Below, in pieces: positions 61,389-64,000 of a stretch of 64,000 bases of DNA. Positions within the stretch are counted from its first letter, which is position 1, and every line of letters begins with the position of its first letter. Position numbers and translations under genes: made by a program. The notes under the pieces are model-generated. The model saw only the letters and a program-made list of their open reading frames with translations. It searched no databases and had not been told where the DNA came from. The DNA is from Microbulbifer aggregans (lineage in GTDB: Bacteria; Pseudomonadota; Gammaproteobacteria; Pseudomonadales; Cellvibrionaceae), in assembly GCF_001750105.1 (NCBI RefSeq), contig NZ_CP014143.1, positions 992,001-1,056,000 on the forward strand, written 5' to 3'.

Positions 61389-62624
61389 TCAAAATCCCTG
61401 CAACAGGCCCACTACCGTTCCCGTCATGCAGGTCGCCAGCAGGCCGGCAAACAGTGCGCGGGTGGCCAGGTAGGCCACCTCCGCCGTGCGCCCCGGCACG
61501 ATGGTGGAAATGGTGCCCACCACCAGGCCGAGACTGGCGAAGTTGGCGAAGCCGCAGATCGCATAGACGAGGATCAGGTTACTGTGTGGCGACATGGCCT
61601 CGGGCCCCAACTCCGCCATCTTCTGGTAGGCCACAAACTCGTTAAAGATCAGCTTGATACTCATCAGTTCGGCCGCCAGCGGGATATCCGCGCTATCGAC
61701 ACCCATCAGCCAGACCACCGGGTGGAACAGGATCGATGCCAGATACTCCAGGCTGATGCCCTCCCCGAAAATTGCTCCCAACAGTGCGTTGACCAGGTAG
61801 ATCAGCGCAAATAGCACCACGATCATGCCGATAATGTTGAGCAGCAGCTTCACCCCGTCTTCGGTGCCGCGCACCAGCGCATCGAGGGTGCTCTGCGCCT
61901 CGCTCTGCACCGTCGGCACGTGATGCTCCAGCCGATCCGCCGGCGGTATCCACAGCTGGGCGAAGAGCACCGCAGCAGGCATGCTGATCAGCGATGCCAC
62001 CAGAATGTGGCCGGCCGGGTTGGCGACGATATTCTCAAGCTGGCTGGCGTACAGCACCATTACCGTCCCCGCTACCGTGGACATGGCGGCGGTAATCAGC
62101 AGAAATAGCGTCGAGCGGGACATGGACTGGAAATACGGGCGCACCAGCAATGGCGCCTCGACGATGCCGAAAAAAACACTGGAGGCGACGCTGAAGGTCT
62201 GCAGGCCGTCGAGGCGCAGGGCTTTCTGCAGTAGAAAACCCAGGCCGCCGATCACCTTCTGCAATACTCCCCAATAGAACAGGATGGCCGACAAGGCACT
62301 CATCACCAGTACAATGGGCAGTACCTGGAAGGCAATGATAAAGGGTGTGCCGGGACCGTCCGCGACGAAGGGCAGATCTCCCCCGCCGAGATAGCCGAAC
62401 ATATAGCTGCTCCCCGCCAGTGCCGCCTGTTCGAGGGTCTTCACTGCGCTGTTGAGGCTGAGCAGGGCAGTCTGCACCCAGGTAACTTTCAGCATGATCC
62501 AGGCGGTAGCAAATTGCAGTAACAGACAGGCGAGGATCATCCGCGGTGAAATGGCTCTGCGGTTTTCACTCACGAGAATCGGGATGGCGGTGAAAACCAG
62601 AATCCCCAGAAGGCCTTGCCACAT
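61389..62624 (-). CDS. Concentrative nucleoside transporter (NupC/CNT family)
   Basis: A 411-residue inner-membrane symporter for nucleosides with about eight to ten hydrophobic segments. Family blocks are FGFLGGGDLPF-like (FGYLGGGDLPF), VLPIVLVMSALSAILFYWG, SSVFFGIVEAPLLVRPYF and NEFVAYQKMAELG, the last with the nucleoside-contacting Asn/Glu. The ATG at 62624 is preferred over an upstream frame because GGGGGA precedes it and the protein then starts at the first helix. Sodium or proton coupling cannot be told with certainty. Confidence 0.92.
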   Translation of the reverse strand: MWQGLLGILVFTAIPILVSENRRAISPRMILACLLLQFATAWIMLKVTWVQTALLSLNSAVKTLEQAALAGSSYMFGYLGGGDLPFVADGPGTPFIIAFQVLPIVLVMSALSAILFYWGVLQKVIGGLGFLLQKALRLDGLQTFSVASSVFFGIVEAPLLVRPYFQSMSRSTLFLLITAAMSTVAGTVMVLYASQLENIVANPAGHILVASLISMPAAVLFAQLWIPPADRLEHHVPTVQSEAQSTLDALVRGTEDGVKLLLNIIGMIVVLFALIYLVNALLGAIFGEGISLEYLASILFHPVVWLMGVDSADIPLAAELMSIKLIFNEFVAYQKMAELGPEAMSPHSNLILVYAICGFANFASLGLVVGTISTIVPGRTAEVAYLATRALFAGLLATCMTGTVVGLLQGF

Positions 62625-62666
62625 GAAAAAAAATCCCCCGGCGCCAAACGGCGCGACTGAAACAAA

Positions 62667-63278
62667 ATGACAGAAGAACAAGCTCCGACAATCTGGCGCC
62701 ACCTGCCCAATGTGCTCTCAACCCTGCGCATCCTGCTGATCCCGGTGATCATCTGGCTGTCACTAGCCGAGCAGGCTGAAGCGGCCCTGGTGGCTTTTAT
62801 CATTGGCGCACTGACCGACTTTTTCGACGGCCGGCTGGCGCGGCGCTTTCACTGGCACAGCCATGTTGGCGCGCTGCTGGACCCGGTAGCGGATAAACTG
62901 TTTGTGCTCTGCCTGATGCCATTGGTCTGGCACCTGAGTTCTGTACTTACATTGTTTGTGTGGCTGGTCGTAATCCGCTACGCGCTGCAACTCAGTGTAT
63001 TCCCGGTGCTGATGGGCTGGCTCAAGCGCCCCTTCAAGGTCGCACCAAAGCTCATTCCCAAGGTCGCTACCGCCGTGGCTTTTCTGGTGCTGGGACTGGG
63101 TTTCGCCCAGCAGGTGGCGCTGGAGTGGACACCCCATTACGCGCCCAGTGGAAACTTCTTTGGCCAGTCCATCATGGCCATGAGCGCACTGGGGTGCCTG
63201 CTGGAAACCTGGGTGCTGGTCACCTTCGTGCCGCGTTATTTCCAGATTATCGTCGGCACCAGAGACACCTTCGAATAA
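62667..63278 (+). CDS. CDP-alcohol phosphatidyltransferase family protein
   Basis: A 203-residue membrane enzyme with about five or six hydrophobic segments. The CDP-alcohol motif DGxxARxxxxxxxxGxxxDxxxD is complete as DGRLARRFHWHSHVGALLDP followed by VADK. Family members attach glycerol-phosphate, inositol or choline to CDP-diacylglycerol. The N-terminus RHLPNVLSTLRILLIPVII is like that of PgsA, but that does not settle the alcohol. It lies between convergent/divergent transport genes, with no phospholipid partner. Confidence 0.85.
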   Translation: MTEEQAPTIWRHLPNVLSTLRILLIPVIIWLSLAEQAEAALVAFIIGALTDFFDGRLARRFHWHSHVGALLDPVADKLFVLCLMPLVWHLSSVLTLFVWLVVIRYALQLSVFPVLMGWLKRPFKVAPKLIPKVATAVAFLVLGLGFAQQVALEWTPHYAPSGNFFGQSIMAMSALGCLLETWVLVTFVPRYFQIIVGTRDTFE

Positions 63279-63290
63279 ACGTTTGGCCGT

Positions 63291-64000
63291 TCAGTGTCGC
63301 CAGAAGGCCGGAGTTAGCAGCACCAATAATGTGAAAATCTCCAGGCGACCCATCAGCATGGCCAGAATCAAAAACCACTTGGCGACCTCATTTACTTCGC
63401 CATAGTGGGCCGCCGCATCCCCCAGCGCCGGGCCGATATTGCTCAGGCAGGAAGCGACGGTGGAAAACGAAGTAACAAAATTTTCACCGGTCGCCATGAC
63501 GATAATCGTGAGCACGAAAAACGACAGAATATAAACGGCGAAAAATCCCCACACCGCATCCGTTACCCGTTCGGGCACAATCTTTTTGTTTACCTTGATC
63601 GGTACCACCGCATTGGCATGTACCAGCCGGTTCAGCTCCCGCATGCCGGACTTCATGATCAGCATCCCGCGCACCGCCTTGATGCCGCCACAGGTGGAAC
63701 CGGCACAGGCACCGAGAATGCCCAGCATCAGCAAAACGTACGGAAGAAAAGCGGGCCAGGCCGAGAAGTTTTCGGAGGCGAAACCGGCCGTGGTGCCGAT
63801 GGATACGACCTGGAAAACACCGTGCAATAAACTGCTGCCTGCACCAAAAATTCCCTGGCTCCACAGGTAGAAGCTGATCAGCACCGCCGCAAAAAAAGTC
63901 AGCGTTACCCAGAAACGAAATTCGGAGTCTTTCCAGTAATGGGACAGGGTGCGATTGCGAAAGGCAAAAAAGTGCAGGCCAAAGTTGATGGCCGCAGTAA
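63291..64000 (-). CDS. trkH: Trk potassium uptake channel TrkH (C-terminal part)
   Basis: The gene runs off the right edge, so its start is missing; about 235 C-terminal residues are seen. Selectivity-filter-type sequences are visible: STTAGFASENF-like (IGTTAGFASENFSAWP) and the glycine in SCLSNIGPALGD, each at a pore loop of TrkH. The stretch GACAGSTCGGIKAVRGMLI and the final MLMGRLEIFTLLVLLTPAFW are also typical. TrkH works with the TrkA ring protein to import potassium; trkA is not in the window. Confidence 0.92.
   Translation of the reverse strand, partial: TAAINFGLHFFAFRNRTLSHYWKDSEFRFWVTLTFFAAVLISFYLWSQGIFGAGSSLLHGVFQVVSIGTTAGFASENFSAWPAFLPYVLLMLGILGACAGSTCGGIKAVRGMLIMKSGMRELNRLVHANAVVPIKVNKKIVPERVTDAVWGFFAVYILSFFVLTIIVMATGENFVTSFSTVASCLSNIGPALGDAAAHYGEVNEVAKWFLILAMLMGRLEIFTLLVLLTPAFWRH

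Overview
This window looks like the replication-origin neighbourhood of a gammaproteobacterial chromosome. About 58 protein genes are called. The block atpIBEFHAGDC / parB-parA / rsmG-mnmG / mnmE / yidC-yidD-rnpA-rpmH / dnaA-dnaN-recF-gyrB matches the Pseudomonas-type origin arrangement. Together with glmU/glmR/glmS near atp, a RimO/TonB/GlyQS right arm and moderately high GC, it suggests a marine gammaproteobacterium in or near the Cellvibrionales (Microbulbifer-like). The genus is inference. No rRNA, tRNA, CRISPR array, prophage or insertion sequence was seen.

Left part (1-9 kb): the tail of a Bcr/CflA-type MFS exporter; a quinone/electrophile-defence cluster (beta-class GST, glutathionyl-hydroquinone reductase, DoxX protein, LysR regulator and divergent pirin) resembling the E. 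coli yhaJ-yhaK/yqjF-yqjG genes; a CPA1-CPA2 cation/proton antiporter pair; and a class II aldolase-like protein.

Amino-sugar region (9-17 kb): glmS and its DeoR-family regulator glmR, which has a perfect candidate operator just upstream of its start; an overlapping three-gene 2-oxoacid dehydrogenase operon (E1 alpha, E1 beta, E2); two large hairpins with unrelated stems but the same loop core in opposite orientation; then glmU. In Pseudomonas glmU, glmR and glmS lie close together, so extra genes separate them here. From 17 to 26 kb are accessory genes: a secreted TolB-propeller/amidohydrolase fusion, an unusual CDF transporter, an FNT channel, and a two-gene operon for a secreted metzincin-like protein and a small exported partner.

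Core region (26-50 kb): the full F1Fo ATP synthase operon with a clear sigma70-type promoter, the ParAB segregation pair, tRNA/rRNA modification genes (rsmG, mnmG, mnmE), membrane insertion and RNase P genes, and the rightward dnaA-dnaN-recF-gyrB operon. Two perfect parS sites lie inside recF. Two places could hold oriC: the mnmG-mnmE gap (AT-rich with many degenerate DnaA boxes) and the rpmH-dnaA gap (two perfect DnaA boxes and a dnaA promoter). Gene orientation favours the second.

Right part (50-64 kb): a CysH-like protein with an altered nucleotide loop, a GNAT acetyltransferase, a Fur-box-preceded TonB receptor, an RlmI-like methyltransferase, rimO, a small secreted protein, gmhB, glyQ-glyS, an LpxL-type acyltransferase, a NupC-type nucleoside transporter, a CDP-alcohol phosphatidyltransferase and the 3' part of trkH cut by the window edge.
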